Of a DNA stretch of 64,000 nt, positions 1-8,825 are shown piece by piece; within the stretch, counting starts at the first letter, position 1; every line of letters starts with the position of its first letter. The DNA comes from JAJEFO01 sp965208685 (lineage in GTDB: Bacteria > Pseudomonadota > Alphaproteobacteria > Rhodobacterales > Rhodobacteraceae), in assembly GCA_965208685.1 (NCBI GenBank), contig CBDBPL010000007.1:2294001-2358000 (forward strand). The letters run 5' to 3'. Both the position numbers and the translations under genes were made by a program. The notes below the pieces were generated by a model. That model saw nothing but the letters and a program-made list of their open reading frames with translations, was not told where the DNA came from and ran no database searches.

Positions 1-1
1 A

Positions 2-481
2 ACGCTGATTTCGCATGTCGCGCTGTCGGCAATCGCGGTGACCCTGATCGTGAACGCACTGATCGTGTTCCGAGAGCGAGGGCTTGCAGAAGCGTCGGGC
101 GGTCCCATGGCCGAGGATGAGCTACATGCGCTCACGCCCACCGTTTTGCAGCGCAGGATGCCGCGTCATCTGGGTCACGACATCATCTCTGTCAGGGCGC
201 GGGACCACTATGTCGAGGTCACCACGCCCAAGGGGTCGTCCATGGTGCTGATGCGACTGGGCGATGCAATTGAAGACCTGGAGCCGCTCAACGGGCTTCA
301 GGTGCATCGCTCCTGGTGGATCAGTCTCTCCCACGTGGTCCAGACGAGAGCAGGCCCGAACGGTCCGGAACTGGTCATGGCCTCGAACGAGACGGTTCCC
401 GTGGGACGCAGTTTCCGAAAGGCGTTCCGGGCGGCCGCGCAGCGTCAACTGGCAAGAAACCGGGCAGGTTCCTCCGAGTGA
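2..481 (+). CDS. LytTR-domain DNA-binding regulator, 5' end outside window
   Basis: The reading frame is open to the left edge, so the gene is truncated by the window. A GTG at 38 could serve as a start, but the codons before it continue a hydrophobic stretch (LSAIAVTLIVNALIVF), so the real protein probably has membrane segments upstream. The C-terminal ~100 residues match the LytTR fold: VRARDHYVEVTTPKG, then LEPLNGLQVHRSWWISLSHV and a final basic VPVGRSFRKAFR. LytTR domains bind direct-repeat DNA sites, and membrane-anchored versions act as one-component regulators. Its targets are not visible here. The next gene, a LysR regulator, lies about 440 bp downstream. Confidence 0.8.
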   Translation, partial: TLISHVALSAIAVTLIVNALIVFRERGLAEASGGPMAEDELHALTPTVLQRRMPRHLGHDIISVRARDHYVEVTTPKGSSMVLMRLGDAIEDLEPLNGLQVHRSWWISLSHVVQTRAGPNGPELVMASNETVPVGRSFRKAFRAAAQRQLARNRAGSSE

Positions 482-922
482 GGTCGGCACGCGGCGCCGA
501 CCCGAAGCGGCGCTGACGGTTGCCAGAATCCGGGCTCCAGGCCGAACCTTGTCACAGAGGGCTGTTTCTTGCTGTCCGCTCCAACTGACCGAGCGACGCG
601 AAATTGGCAAGGAATGGCGACACAGGCATGACCGAAGCGAAGGTCATCGACCGGACCAGGCACGGCGCAAAGCCGTTTCCGTCGCCGATCCGACCTCGTC
701 GGCGAGTCTGCCCGGAAGTGCCGTTGAAGGCACGGGGCGAGCGGTGATAGGGACAATCCCATCAGTGGTGCCTCGTGCGGGCCCGGCTTCCGGGAAGATT
801 CGGACTGCCGCATCGAGGCTTTCGTGGCCGTCATGAACGGGCGGACGAGTCAACGTGTCGCATTCCGGACCGGGCGGTATACCCGAGAGCTTCTCAGGTC
901 GCGACTCCTGCAAGGGCGCCAC
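482..922. other. Intergenic stretch without a recognisable gene
   Basis: About 440 bp between the LytTR gene and the LysR start. ORFs on both strands here have arginine/proline-rich, shadow-like composition and no recognised motif. No tRNA or clear terminator was seen. Confidence 0.5.
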
Positions 923-1861
923 ATGCAAAGACGATTTCTCCCCCTGAACGCGTTGCGCGCCTTCGCGGCGGTCCATGAGACAGGTGGGATCCGTTCGGCC
1001 GCGCGGGCGCTGGACGTCACCCATTCCTCGGTCAGCCGCCATCTGCGCTTTCTGGAGGACTCGCTTGGAGTCGCCCTGATTGACCGTGACCAGAACCAGA
1101 GGAAGATTCGTTTCACGCGCGAGGGCGAACGGCTGGGCCAGGCATCCGTCGAGGCCATGTCCATGCTGAGCAACACGATCGTCAGCATCCGCGAAACCCG
1201 TCAGCGGAATTCGGTGGTCATCTCGACCGCGCCCAGCTTCGCGTCGTGCTGGCTGATGGAGCGGATCCGCAGGTTCAACGAGAGGCATCCGTGGATCGAA
1301 ATCTCGGTCCTGGTCGACCAGCAGCTGACAAGACCGTCCGATCTTGGCGCCGACATCGGGATCCGGATCGGCGACGGAGCATGGGCGGAAAGCGAATACC
1401 GCCTGTTGATGGACGAGACCCTGTTCCCGGTCTGCAGCCCGCGCTACGCGGAACGGCTTGGGGACGCCAGTGATCCCGCGGTCCTGAGAAAGGCCAGGCT
1501 CTTGCACGACCGGGATTCCCAGACTTCGTGGCAAGCCTGGCGCGAGGCGTTCGAGCTGGACTGGTTCGACCCGACGCCGGGGCCGCGGTTCGCCTCGTCC
1601 GACATGGTGCTCGATGCGGCGTCCAAGGGGCTGGGCGTGGCATTGGCACGTGGCCGGATGGCCGAAGGCGAACTGCGCGAGGGTCGCCTGGTGCGCCTTG
1701 GCGCCCCCCGGGAGATCAGGATCCCCGGCGCCTACTGGATGCTCGTGCAACCGGACAGCGCGGACCGGACGGCAGTCAGGACCTTCGTGAAGTGGCTCAG
1801 GGAGGAATGCGCCAAGCCCGGAGCATGGTCGGAAAATCAGACCGTTTCCTCAAGACATTAG
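923..1861 (+). CDS. LysR-family transcriptional regulator (GcvA-like)
   Basis: 312 residues, the usual LysR length. The N-terminal helix-turn-helix spans about residues 5-55 (LNALRAFAAVHETGGIRSAA, then VTHSSVSRHLRFLED), followed by a type-2 periplasmic-binding-like effector domain. The pattern of RxLxxLRAFxAxxxxGxxxxAA and SxxVSRHxxxLE resembles the GcvA/AmpR subgroup. ATG at 923 is chosen because it gives the canonical N-terminus and AAGGG lies just upstream; an in-frame ATG at 824 would add 33 atypical residues. It precedes a GST and a LysE exporter on the same strand, which it may regulate, but no operator was identified. Confidence 0.9.
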   Translation: MQRRFLPLNALRAFAAVHETGGIRSAARALDVTHSSVSRHLRFLEDSLGVALIDRDQNQRKIRFTREGERLGQASVEAMSMLSNTIVSIRETRQRNSVVISTAPSFASCWLMERIRRFNERHPWIEISVLVDQQLTRPSDLGADIGIRIGDGAWAESEYRLLMDETLFPVCSPRYAERLGDASDPAVLRKARLLHDRDSQTSWQAWREAFELDWFDPTPGPRFASSDMVLDAASKGLGVALARGRMAEGELREGRLVRLGAPREIRIPGAYWMLVQPDSADRTAVRTFVKWLREECAKPGAWSENQTVSSRH

Positions 1862-1917
1862 ACCACCAGCGAGACGTCATTGTTGTACACTTGCTTCAGA
1901 GGCTGGACGCAGGGCAA

Positions 1918-2964
1918 ATGGGCAGGGTGGTCGACGGCAAATGGACGGAAGACGACGGGGACCTGTTTCGGAATGACGGGTTCGTGCGTCTGGCATCCCG
2001 TTACAACGAAGGCATTCCTGACGAGGTCGTTGAGGCCATGACAGGGGAGCCCCGTCGTCTCTTCCTGATCGCATCGCTCAGCTGTCCCTGGTCGCATCGC
2101 GCGTTGATCATGCACCGGATCAAGGCCCTGGACGCGGCGGTGCCGGTCAAGGTCGCGTCGGGCCGACGGAACGAGGGATATCCGGTCAACGACAACCGCG
2201 TCTGGCGCCTTCCGGGCACCGGGCGGGATGTCACCTACGTGCACGAGGTCTACACTGCCTCGGACGAGAGTTATACCGGCACCGCGAGCGTTCCCCTGCT
2301 GTGGGACAGCGTGAATCGCCGTGTCGTCTCGAACGATTCCCTGCAAATCATGAAGGCCTTCGACCGCGTCGAATCCTGCCTTTCCACTGGCAACGTCACC
2401 CTGTACCCCGAGGATCTCCGGTCGGAGATCGACGAACTCAATGCCCGGATATTCCTGGGCCTTGCGAACGGCGTCTACCGCGCCGGCCTGGCACGAAGCC
2501 AGCGTCCCTACGACGATGCCGTGGCGGACGTCTTCGGGACGCTTGACCAGCTCGAGACCCGTCTCGCCCGCAGCCGGCTGATGTTCGGCCGGCGGCTGAC
2601 GCTCTCGGATCTGGTTCTGTTTCCGGTGCTGCTGAGATTCGACGTCGTCTATCACACGCATTTCCGGTGCACGAGACGCCGGCTGGCGGACTACCCGATG
2701 CTCTGGGCCTACGCCCGCGATCTCATTGGCTGCGAGCCCTTTGCGACTGACGTGGACTTCGACGCCATCCAGTCCGGATACTTCCTCAACGACGGCGACC
2801 TCAATCCCCATGGCATCATTTCCGAACGTCCGGACTGCGACTGGACAGCACCGCATGCACGAGACGCGTTAGGCGCCCCGCTGCTCAGCCTGCGCGCCGG
2901 CGGTGTGGCTGAATTCGAACCCCAGGCAAGGCGTCCGAACGAAAGTCAACAGGTCTCGAAGTGA
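1918..2964 (+). CDS. Glutathione S-transferase, glutathionyl-hydroquinone reductase-like (Xi class)
   Basis: 348 residues. The opening MGRVVDGKW and the thioredoxin-like active-site motif SCPWSHR (Cys about 56) are hallmarks of the Xi-class/ECM4-YqjG group, which reduces glutathionyl-hydroquinones using glutathione. The C-terminal helical GST domain follows (LTLSDLVLFPVLLRFD, then YHTHFRC). The start at 1918 is set by family similarity; the local ribosome-binding site is weak (GAGG and AGGG). The stop overlaps the next gene's GTG start (GTGA at 2961-2964), so the two are probably translationally coupled. Substrate is inferred from family only. Confidence 0.85.
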   Translation: MGRVVDGKWTEDDGDLFRNDGFVRLASRYNEGIPDEVVEAMTGEPRRLFLIASLSCPWSHRALIMHRIKALDAAVPVKVASGRRNEGYPVNDNRVWRLPGTGRDVTYVHEVYTASDESYTGTASVPLLWDSVNRRVVSNDSLQIMKAFDRVESCLSTGNVTLYPEDLRSEIDELNARIFLGLANGVYRAGLARSQRPYDDAVADVFGTLDQLETRLARSRLMFGRRLTLSDLVLFPVLLRFDVVYHTHFRCTRRRLADYPMLWAYARDLIGCEPFATDVDFDAIQSGYFLNDGDLNPHGIISERPDCDWTAPHARDALGAPLLSLRAGGVAEFEPQARRPNESQQVSK

Positions 2965-3545
2965 CATCGTTCCTTGCAGTGCTGACCATCGTGGCCGTTG
3001 CCGCCATCACGCCGGGCCCGAACAATTTCATCGTCATGTCCGCCTCGCTGCGAGGTGGCGTCGCGGCGGCCCTGCCGGCAATTGCGGGCGTGATCGCCGG
3101 CTCGATCGCGTTGCTGGTCCTGGTCTGGGCCGGTGCCGGAACGCTGTTCGAATTGGTCACGGAGATCCAGCCGGTCCTGCGCATCGCTGGGGCCGCCTAC
3201 CTGATCTGGCTTGGCGCCTGCCTGGTACGGAGGGCCAGCGGACCAGCCGACGGCACCGATGACCAGGCCCTGCCGGAAACCGCATGGGGGGTCGCGAGCT
3301 TCCAGCTGCTCAATCCGAAGAGCTGGGTCCTGGTGGTCACCGCGGTCTCCGCCGTAGGCGGAACCCTGGCCGGAATGGCCTCGCTGGCCGTGATCTTCGC
3401 GGCGGTCATGGGCCTCTGCCTCACGATCTGGGCCGTGGCGGGCCAGCTGATTTCCCGCTGGCTGGTCGACCGGCGTTCCAGGCGCATGTTCGACACGGTG
3501 ATGGGCGTTCTGCTCATGGGATCAGCGGCGATGCTGCTGCCGTAG
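2961..3545 (+). CDS. LysE/RhtB-family amino-acid exporter
   Basis: 194 residues, typical length, with a GTG start inside the stop of the upstream GST gene. The N-terminus carries the LysE signature AAITPGPNNFIVMSASLRGG, and about six hydrophobic segments follow. A conserved LLNPKSWVLVVT motif sits in the middle. The family exports amino acids or small metabolites across the inner membrane. Pairing with a GST suggests a detoxification or efflux unit, but that is inference. Confidence 0.9.
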   Translation: MTSFLAVLTIVAVAAITPGPNNFIVMSASLRGGVAAALPAIAGVIAGSIALLVLVWAGAGTLFELVTEIQPVLRIAGAAYLIWLGACLVRRASGPADGTDDQALPETAWGVASFQLLNPKSWVLVVTAVSAVGGTLAGMASLAVIFAAVMGLCLTIWAVAGQLISRWLVDRRSRRMFDTVMGVLLMGSAAMLLP

Positions 3546-3885
3546 GTCTTGCCTGCTCCTATCGGGAGACTTTGGGAAGGTGTCGCTTCGGGCAACGCTC
3601 TTCTGTTTCATGAGATCATGTTCTCGCATCTCCGTCATGTCGTTGCTGGCATATGCCGGGTCAGGAAGCTATGGCACGGTGCATGATGGAAGCTGCTTCA
3701 AGGATGATGCGGGGTCACGGTCTCTCGGATGAACCTGGGGAGCACGTCATGGCACTTTGCCGCCGTCACTTGGCCCGGGATGAACGCCGCCGGATTCATC
3801 CTCCGGGAAGCCGGCCATTCGAACGGCAGCATCTCGCCGTCGACGTTTCGGAAGATCCGGCATCTGATCGGCAAGGGGAGGCAAA
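3546..3885. other. Intergenic stretch, no recognised gene
   Basis: About 340 bp downstream of the LysE gene. Frames are open in places but show no domain, and no start has a good Shine-Dalgarno site until the small ORF at 3886. Confidence 0.4.
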
Positions 3886-4017
3886 ATGGAATTCTTGGCG
3901 ACATTCAGCCACTCGAACGTGCACAAGCGCGTGTCGGCGCCAATGCGCGAGGCCGCAATCCATGGCGCCGCACGGCTCCTTGCGGCATCGGCAGCGATTC
4001 CTGTGGGGGCGGATTGA
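3886..4017 (+). CDS. Small ORF (43 aa) translationally coupled to the VOC gene
   Basis: ATG at 3886 follows a very strong Shine-Dalgarno sequence (GGGGAGG at about 3874-3880). The frame runs 43 codons, beginning MEFLATFSHSNVHKR and ending AAIPVGAD. Its TGA at 4015-4017 overlaps the ATG at 4017 of the VOC gene as TGATG, the classic arrangement for coupled re-initiation. The peptide has a basic N-terminal half and an alanine-rich helical-looking tail but no known domain. It may be a real small protein or merely a leader that delivers ribosomes to the VOC gene. Too short to judge by codon use. Confidence 0.4.
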   Translation: MEFLATFSHSNVHKRVSAPMREAAIHGAARLLAASAAIPVGAD

Positions 4018-4463
4018 TGGCCCACGGCATCGGCAAAGGGCTTGGTGAAATGATCTGCACCCACGGGATCATTCTTGGCACCGAACGGTACGAGGCCTGT
4101 CTCGCGTTCTACCGCGACGTGCTGGAACTGCCGGTCTGGTTCGAAAAGGAAGGGCTGTGCTGCCTTCATTTCGGCGACGGGTACCTGATGATCGAGACAG
4201 GCGGGCATGCGCGCGATGGCCGCAAGAGCAATGCCGAGAACCCGACCATGCTGCGGTTCAACGTCAAGGATGTCGATTCTGCCGCTGACCTGCTGGAAGC
4301 ACGCGGCGTTCCGGTGCAGCGCAAGTCCTTCGACTGGGGCCAGGTGGCCACTTTCACCGACCCCGATGGCAATGCCTGTGAACTGAAGGATGCGGAAGAT
4401 CCGTTCTTCTCCCGGCCAGGACAGCGGAGCGTCAGTGAACGCCGTCAGGCTCGCCCGGAATGA
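4017..4463 (+). CDS. VOC-superfamily protein (glyoxalase/bleomycin-resistance fold)
   Basis: 148 residues from ATG 4017. The domain begins with GIILGTERYEACLAFYRDVL and ends with the metal-ligand region FTDPDGNACELKD, the typical beta-alpha-beta-beta-beta module. One module is present, so the active protein is probably a dimer. Family functions include glyoxalases, dioxygenases and antibiotic-binding proteins; the substrate cannot be told. ATG 4017 is preferred because it overlaps the stop of the small upstream ORF and has GGGGGC upstream. ATG 4050, preceded by AAAGGG and closer to the domain edge, is a good alternative. Confidence 0.8.
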   Translation: MAHGIGKGLGEMICTHGIILGTERYEACLAFYRDVLELPVWFEKEGLCCLHFGDGYLMIETGGHARDGRKSNAENPTMLRFNVKDVDSAADLLEARGVPVQRKSFDWGQVATFTDPDGNACELKDAEDPFFSRPGQRSVSERRQARPE

Positions 4464-4922
4464 ACCCCTTGCGCAGAGCAACTCGACCTGCGACTTCAGC
4501 GTTGGCAGGCTTGCCGTCACTCAAGTTTCCTTGGCATGAATTGCCCGCGCAGTGTTGCATGCCCCGTGGCGGTTCTTCCCGCGCCGCCAAAGATGGGCAG
4601 CGAAAGTCCGCATACCGAAGCGTCAAATAAATTGAACGCCTTTGAAGCTGGAATTTTCATGGAAAGGTGGCCTTGGTGCACTGCCCGTTCAGGCGTGTTC
4701 CGGTCTGTCCTGCGCCGCGCTGGCGCTTGTCAACAATCCTCGTTGGAGGCGCTCGGAGACGTGGTCGGAACCGGCCCTGCGTGGCCTCCCGGCCACTCTC
4801 CGCGTGTTGACAAGGTGAGGGCACCGGGCCCTTTTCCGAGCGTGCCCGCATGGTCAGCACGACCGGTCGCGAACGGTTCCGCGTCCGGCGGCCCGGACCA
4901 GTCCGACCGGCACGCCGCGCCC
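4464..4922. other. Intergenic stretch, no recognised gene
   Basis: About 460 bp. It includes an AT-richer patch near 4625-4665 that could hold a promoter, but no clear element was identified. ORFs on either strand look like random high-GC frames. Confidence 0.4.
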
Positions 4923-5108
4923 TCAATGCTCCGGCAGGTCATCGTCCTCGAGTTCGGGCTCCATGCCCGAGACCGCCATGGCGATGATCGTGAACGCGTC
5001 GGCAATGTCGTTCAACCTGCCCTCCTCAAGGACGTCCGCAATGCGTCCCAAGTTGCCGTCGATGCGCTCCAGCGCCTCGGCGATTCGTTGCTCGCTCGTT
5101 CCTGTCAT
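4923..5108 (-). CDS. Small acidic protein of unknown function (61 aa)
   Basis: The ATG (5106-5108, minus strand) follows a near-perfect Shine-Dalgarno sequence AAAGGAG about 8 nt upstream, which separates it from the long spurious extension of the same frame. The peptide reads MTGTSEQRIAEALERIDGNL and continues with a second amphipathic helix, ending in an acidic tail (EPELEDDDLPEH). The heptad-like spacing of I/L (IAEALERIDGNLGRIADVL) suggests a short coiled coil. No family recognised. It stands alone in a gene-poor stretch. Confidence 0.65.
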   Translation of the reverse strand: MTGTSEQRIAEALERIDGNLGRIADVLEEGRLNDIADAFTIIAMAVSGMEPELEDDDLPEH

Positions 5109-6045
5109 CCCGGATATCTCCTTTGTCGCATTCAGCCGCCCGCAACTTCCGGAGCCGACCGCATGAAATGGGTGACAGGGCGCAGGCGGCATGGCAAGGT
5201 GAGGCCGCACGGGTGACCTCGGGACGAAGCGTGGCGCGTCCGGCTGAAAGCGCCGCCAGGCGGAACGGGATCCTGGTGACAGCCCCGAAGAGACCTGCCG
5301 GATTGAGGCCCCGTGCACCTGCATCCGCCCGGCCCACCAGGCGTCGCAAGGTCTTGCCGAGAGCGCGATGTCGTGCACCGATCTTAAGAGACCGCATCCA
5401 ACACGAAGGCGCGGCAAGCCCTCACGCGCCATCGCTGCCTCGCTCCCGCGCAGATCGAGACGCCGGGTGTCCGGGACGCTGTCGACTCCCTGGACCTCCT
5501 GCCCTGTCCGGTCCTGTCGCGGCTGGCGCCGATGGCGACGGAATTCCGCGATGACCGTCTGGACCGACATGTTCGCCATGATTGCCACGGTCTGGCCATT
5601 GACGAGAATCGAACTGCCTGTTCGCCGATCCTGTGGAATCGCAGCGTCGACTGGCGCGGGAGGCTGGAGCCAGCCTGGTTTCCGGGCACGACGACTGGCG
5701 CGGGAGGCGCCAGCCTGGTTTCCGGGCACACATGGCGATGTCGGTGGCAAGATTCGCATGGCCCGGCGGCATGGCCGCTGTCAAATGTCCCGCTGAACTG
5801 GATGCTCGGCCACGCCGTCCGCCATGGTCTTCCGTTGCCCGGCGATTGGGGTGAGGTTTCCCGGAGGGCGCCGGTGCACCGATGCTGGGCGCCCCGCGTG
5901 GACTCGGGACTTTCTTCCTGCTGCGCGCGCCGCGACGGGTCGGCAAAGCCGACGGAGAGTTGCTGCACCTGTCGATTCGCGAGCGCATGGCCACCGATCC
6001 GCGCTATCGCCCGATCGGCCGGATGCAGGGGCCGGAATCGTGCAA
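5109..6045. other. Gene-poor stretch with a tandem repeat
   Basis: More than 900 bp without a convincing gene on either strand. Long open frames exist but have arginine/proline/serine-rich shadow composition. The only clear structure is the tandem repeat at 5649-5728. It could be a decayed gene or island DNA. Confidence 0.45.
5649..5728. repeat. Two-copy tandem repeat (about 40 bp unit)
   Basis: The unit GACTGGCGCGGGAGG(...)GCCAGCCTGGTTTCCGGGCAC occurs at 5649-5689 and again at 5693-5728. The second copy lacks about five bases in the middle. The 3' half (CAGCCTGGTTTCCGGGCAC) is identical in both copies. No coding context is recognised. Confidence 0.8.
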
Positions 6046-7233
6046 TCAGCCCGGTTCTCTCAGCCAGCCATCGGCGAACGTGACGCCCTCGCAGCCGGAG
6101 AATCGGGCGATGCGGGTGATCTCCGCCTCGATCCGATCCAGCCGGCCGCGGCTGGGGCGGACCTCTGCTTCGGGCCAGTAGGCGGTGACGGCGAGCATTT
6201 GCGGCGTGCCCGTGCGCTTCATGTCGATGCGCCCGATCAGGCGGTCGCGCTCGATGACAGGGAATACGTAATAGCCATAGCGGCGACGGGCGGACGGGAC
6301 GAAGATCTCGATCCGGAAGTGGAACCCGAACAGCCGTTCGGCACGGTTTCTGTTCCGGAGCACGGGATCGAACGGGCTGAGAATCCGCACGCCGCCGGAA
6401 ATGGCGGCGGATGGCCGGTCCACGATGTCCGGCCGGGCGAAGGACTTGCGCGGCTTGCCGTCGATGCCCTCCACTTCGATCTCGATCAATCGGGAGCCGA
6501 GATTCGCCTGACACCAGTCACGTGCCTGTTCCGGGCGCACGAGGTCCCAGAAGCCTGCGATCTCGCCCGAGGTCCCGAAGCCCAGGCGATCGAGCGCGGC
6601 ATTGCAGGCCCAGTCGATGCTTTCGGCCTCGTCAGGCGTGTCCCTGCGGTGCCCGGCAGGTATCACGCGTTCCGTCAGGTCATAGACCTTCTGGAAACCC
6701 TCTCGCCGACTGACCGCGAGCCGGCCCGTTCGCCAGAGGAATTCGAGCGCGGCCTTTGAGGGGTTCCACTCCCGCCATCCGCCGCCGGAGCCGGTCTCGT
6801 CCTCGCCGACTTCGCGGGCCATGCAGGGGCCGTTCGCGGCGATCCGATCGAGGGTTGCGTCAAGCTTCCGCTCGAAATCCTCGCCGTGCCACTTGCGCCA
6901 ATGGGTGGCGAGACGCGCCTGCTCTCGGCGGAACATCAGGTGCCAGTGTGGAAAGAAGGCGGTCGGAATGATCGAAGCGTCGTGTGTCCAGTGCTCGAAA
7001 ACGGTTCGGTGGCGATGAAGATGCGGGGTGAGGTGCTTCGGCCTGTATGGGCGCGACCGCGCCGACAGGATCATGTGATGGGCGCGCTCGACGGTCGAGA
7101 TGCTGTCGACCTGTACGAAACCGAGCCGATCAATCAGATCCGGCAGTGCGAGCCCGGATGCGCTCCGGTCAAGCGCGTGGGAAGCAAGGAAGCGGTTGCG
7201 GGCCTGGGCATTGGACAATCGGGGAAGGGACAT
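6046..7233 (-). CDS. YcaQ-family winged-helix DNA glycosylase
   Basis: 395 residues from the ATG at 7233 (MSLPRLSNAQARNRFLASHA). The sequence matches the YcaQ/AlkX (HTH_42) family throughout: IDRLGFVQVDSISTVERAHH near residue 35, then EHWTHDASIIP, and a C-terminal KRTGTPQMLAVTAYW segment. E. coli YcaQ unhooks interstrand DNA crosslinks; an equivalent role here is family-based inference. The upstream codons remain open for another 325 codons in the same frame with no stop, but that part reads as a decayed primase, so the start is placed at the family N-terminus. No clear Shine-Dalgarno site precedes it. Confidence 0.85.
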   Translation of the reverse strand: MSLPRLSNAQARNRFLASHALDRSASGLALPDLIDRLGFVQVDSISTVERAHHMILSARSRPYRPKHLTPHLHRHRTVFEHWTHDASIIPTAFFPHWHLMFRREQARLATHWRKWHGEDFERKLDATLDRIAANGPCMAREVGEDETGSGGGWREWNPSKAALEFLWRTGRLAVSRREGFQKVYDLTERVIPAGHRRDTPDEAESIDWACNAALDRLGFGTSGEIAGFWDLVRPEQARDWCQANLGSRLIEIEVEGIDGKPRKSFARPDIVDRPSAAISGGVRILSPFDPVLRNRNRAERLFGFHFRIEIFVPSARRRYGYYVFPVIERDRLIGRIDMKRTGTPQMLAVTAYWPEAEVRPSRGRLDRIEAEITRIARFSGCEGVTFADGWLREPG

Positions 7234-7338
7234 GTGCGCCGGGGTATCGCAACCGGCGCCCCGTGTGAACCGTGGAGGCGGCCTGATGACCCGCTGCAAG
7301 AGCGGTGTCCAAGGTTGGACACGAGGCTGTCTCATTGA

Positions 7339-7791
7339 TCTCATTGCTCGGAACACTTCATTGGGCGTGCGTGCCTTGAGGAAGACGTTCCAGTCCTTCC
7401 GGCCGTCGGGAGGCCGCATTCGGCACGCTCTCCGGTCTTCCTTGACGAGGCGCTCGGCGGCGGGGTCTCCGGCCTGATCGGCGTCGAACGCGACGAGGCC
7501 GCGCCGCCTGCAGGCGTCCACGCATCGGTCCCGGAGGCTCCGGGCTTCAGCGAGGTGGCGGCGGACGGCAGGCCAGGCCGCCTCGCAGTGCGGCGGGAGC
7601 CGCGGTCCGCGCGTCCCGGCGCTTCCGGCAAGGAGCGTGACGGCGTCGGCGAAGCCGCAGCGGGAGACATGCATGACGAGATCGATGGAGCCGCCGCCGG
7701 ACTGCGCGAGGTGGTCGAGACACAGCTTCGCCGCCCAGGTGCACGAACGCGGGGCAGCATCGACGTCATCCAGGACGCGCTCGGCGTCGCG
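7339..7791 (-). pseudogene. Decayed DNA primase (CHC2 zinc finger plus Toprim) remnant
   Basis: In the frame leading into the glycosylase, codons at about 7627-7698 read GGGSIDLVMHVSRCGFADAV followed by TLLAG, resembling the end of a DnaG-type CHC2 zinc-finger domain. Codons at about 7375-7500 read GLVAFDADQAGDPAAERLV and later RPPDGRKDWNVFLKA, the Toprim signature of primases (DxDxAG and GKDWN). The zinc-binding cysteines and the N-terminal half are not recognisable, so the gene looks frameshifted or truncated. Phage or plasmid primases of this layout are common on islands. A diverged intact small gene is less likely. Confidence 0.55.
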
Positions 7792-8248
7792 GATCTCCCG
7801 TCGCCGGACCGGTGCGCCGAAGGCCGGCACGGCGGGGAGGACGACCTTGACCAGGGCGTCGCGCCCGTCGCCTGCCGGCACTGCGGCGGCATCCTCGGGA
7901 AGGCTGAGGCGATTTCCAGGCCGCGGCGCACCGCCCACGCGTCCCGCGGTCCGCCCCGTGCGGCTTCGGTCGAGGGAACGGCCACATGACGGTCCGGGAC
8001 AAGCCCACGCCGCCGCGAACGCGGAGGACGGTCGCTCGCGTGCCGGCGCGGGGCCGCCTGCCAGACACGTCGGAAAACCCGGCGGAAGCATGCGTTCCGC
8101 CGACCGCGGAACCCTTCCCACCGCCACCGATCCACGTCCCCGGGACCGCGACCAACCGGATCTCGCCGTCTCAGGGCAAGCGCCCGGCCATGCTTTCCCC
8201 ATCGACATCGACGCCGCGAAGGGCCCGCTTCAGCCTCGTTTTGAGACT

Positions 8249-8298
8249 GGTCAGCCTTGGGAGGCTGACCAATCCTGTAATGGGAACGTTCCCGTTAT
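8249..8298. repeat. Two adjacent palindromes
   Basis: GGTCAGCC (8249-8256) pairs with GGCTGACC (8263-8270), an 8-bp perfect stem with a 6-nt loop. Ten bases on lies the palindrome AATGGGAACGTTCCCGTT (about 8279-8296), followed on the plus strand by a pyrimidine-rich run. Both sit in a 400-bp gene-free stretch between the primase remnant and the cold-shock gene. They could be a terminator, a regulator site or the edge of a lost mobile element. Confidence 0.5.
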
Positions 8299-8577
8299 TT
8301 CTTCTTTCCGCTTTCGTGTTGGAAAACCCTGATGAGATGCCCAAGGCGTTGCATTGCTGGCCTTTCCGCGATCCGCGCATCCGGCTCTACCCGACGCCGC
8401 AATCAAATGGACTCTCGGCTGACCCCAACCCGTGTCATCCGCTGTCACCCATTGTCGACCGGCAGCAATCGCTTCCGGCCGGAACGGGGCCAGGGCTGTC
8501 CCGCCGGCCCTTCAACCGCGTTCAACGCTGGTCCGCCGGCGATCGTGGCGAACGCGGCCCGGATACTGTTCGACTGG

Positions 8578-8604
8578 CTGTCTGGCATTCCTTCAGCCAG
8601 ACAG
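8578..8604 (-). terminator. Hairpin downstream of the cold-shock gene
   Basis: CTGTCTGGC (8578-8586) pairs perfectly with GCCAGACAG (8596-8604) around a 9-nt loop, 12 nt beyond the csp stop codon on the minus strand. No U-run follows, so this is a possible terminator or mRNA 3'-end stabiliser. Confidence 0.4.
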
Positions 8605-8615
8605 GGACGATGACG

Positions 8616-8825
8616 TCATCCAGCCAGCTGGAGATTCTCGGCGGCCGTCCTGCCGTTCCGTCCGCTCGCGAGATCGAACGTCACCGTCTGTCCCTCGTTC
8701 AAGGTCGTGAGGCCGGACCTCTCGACGGCGCTTATGTGGACGAACGCGTCCCCCGAGCCGTCCTCGGGCTGGATGAACCCGTATCCCTTCGCCTGATTGA
8801 ACCATTTCACCGTTCCTTTGGGCAT
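8616..8825 (-). CDS. CspA-family cold-shock protein
   Basis: 69 residues, the standard single cold-shock domain. RNP1 is KGYGFIQ and RNP2 is DAFVHIS; the start MPKGTVKWFNQ is canonical. It binds single-stranded RNA and DNA and acts as an RNA chaperone. AAAGGAAG lies about 6 nt before the ATG. The gene is monocistronic, with a hairpin just after the stop. Whether it responds to cold is not shown by the sequence. Confidence 0.95.
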   Translation of the reverse strand: MPKGTVKWFNQAKGYGFIQPEDGSGDAFVHISAVERSGLTTLNEGQTVTFDLASGRNGRTAAENLQLAG

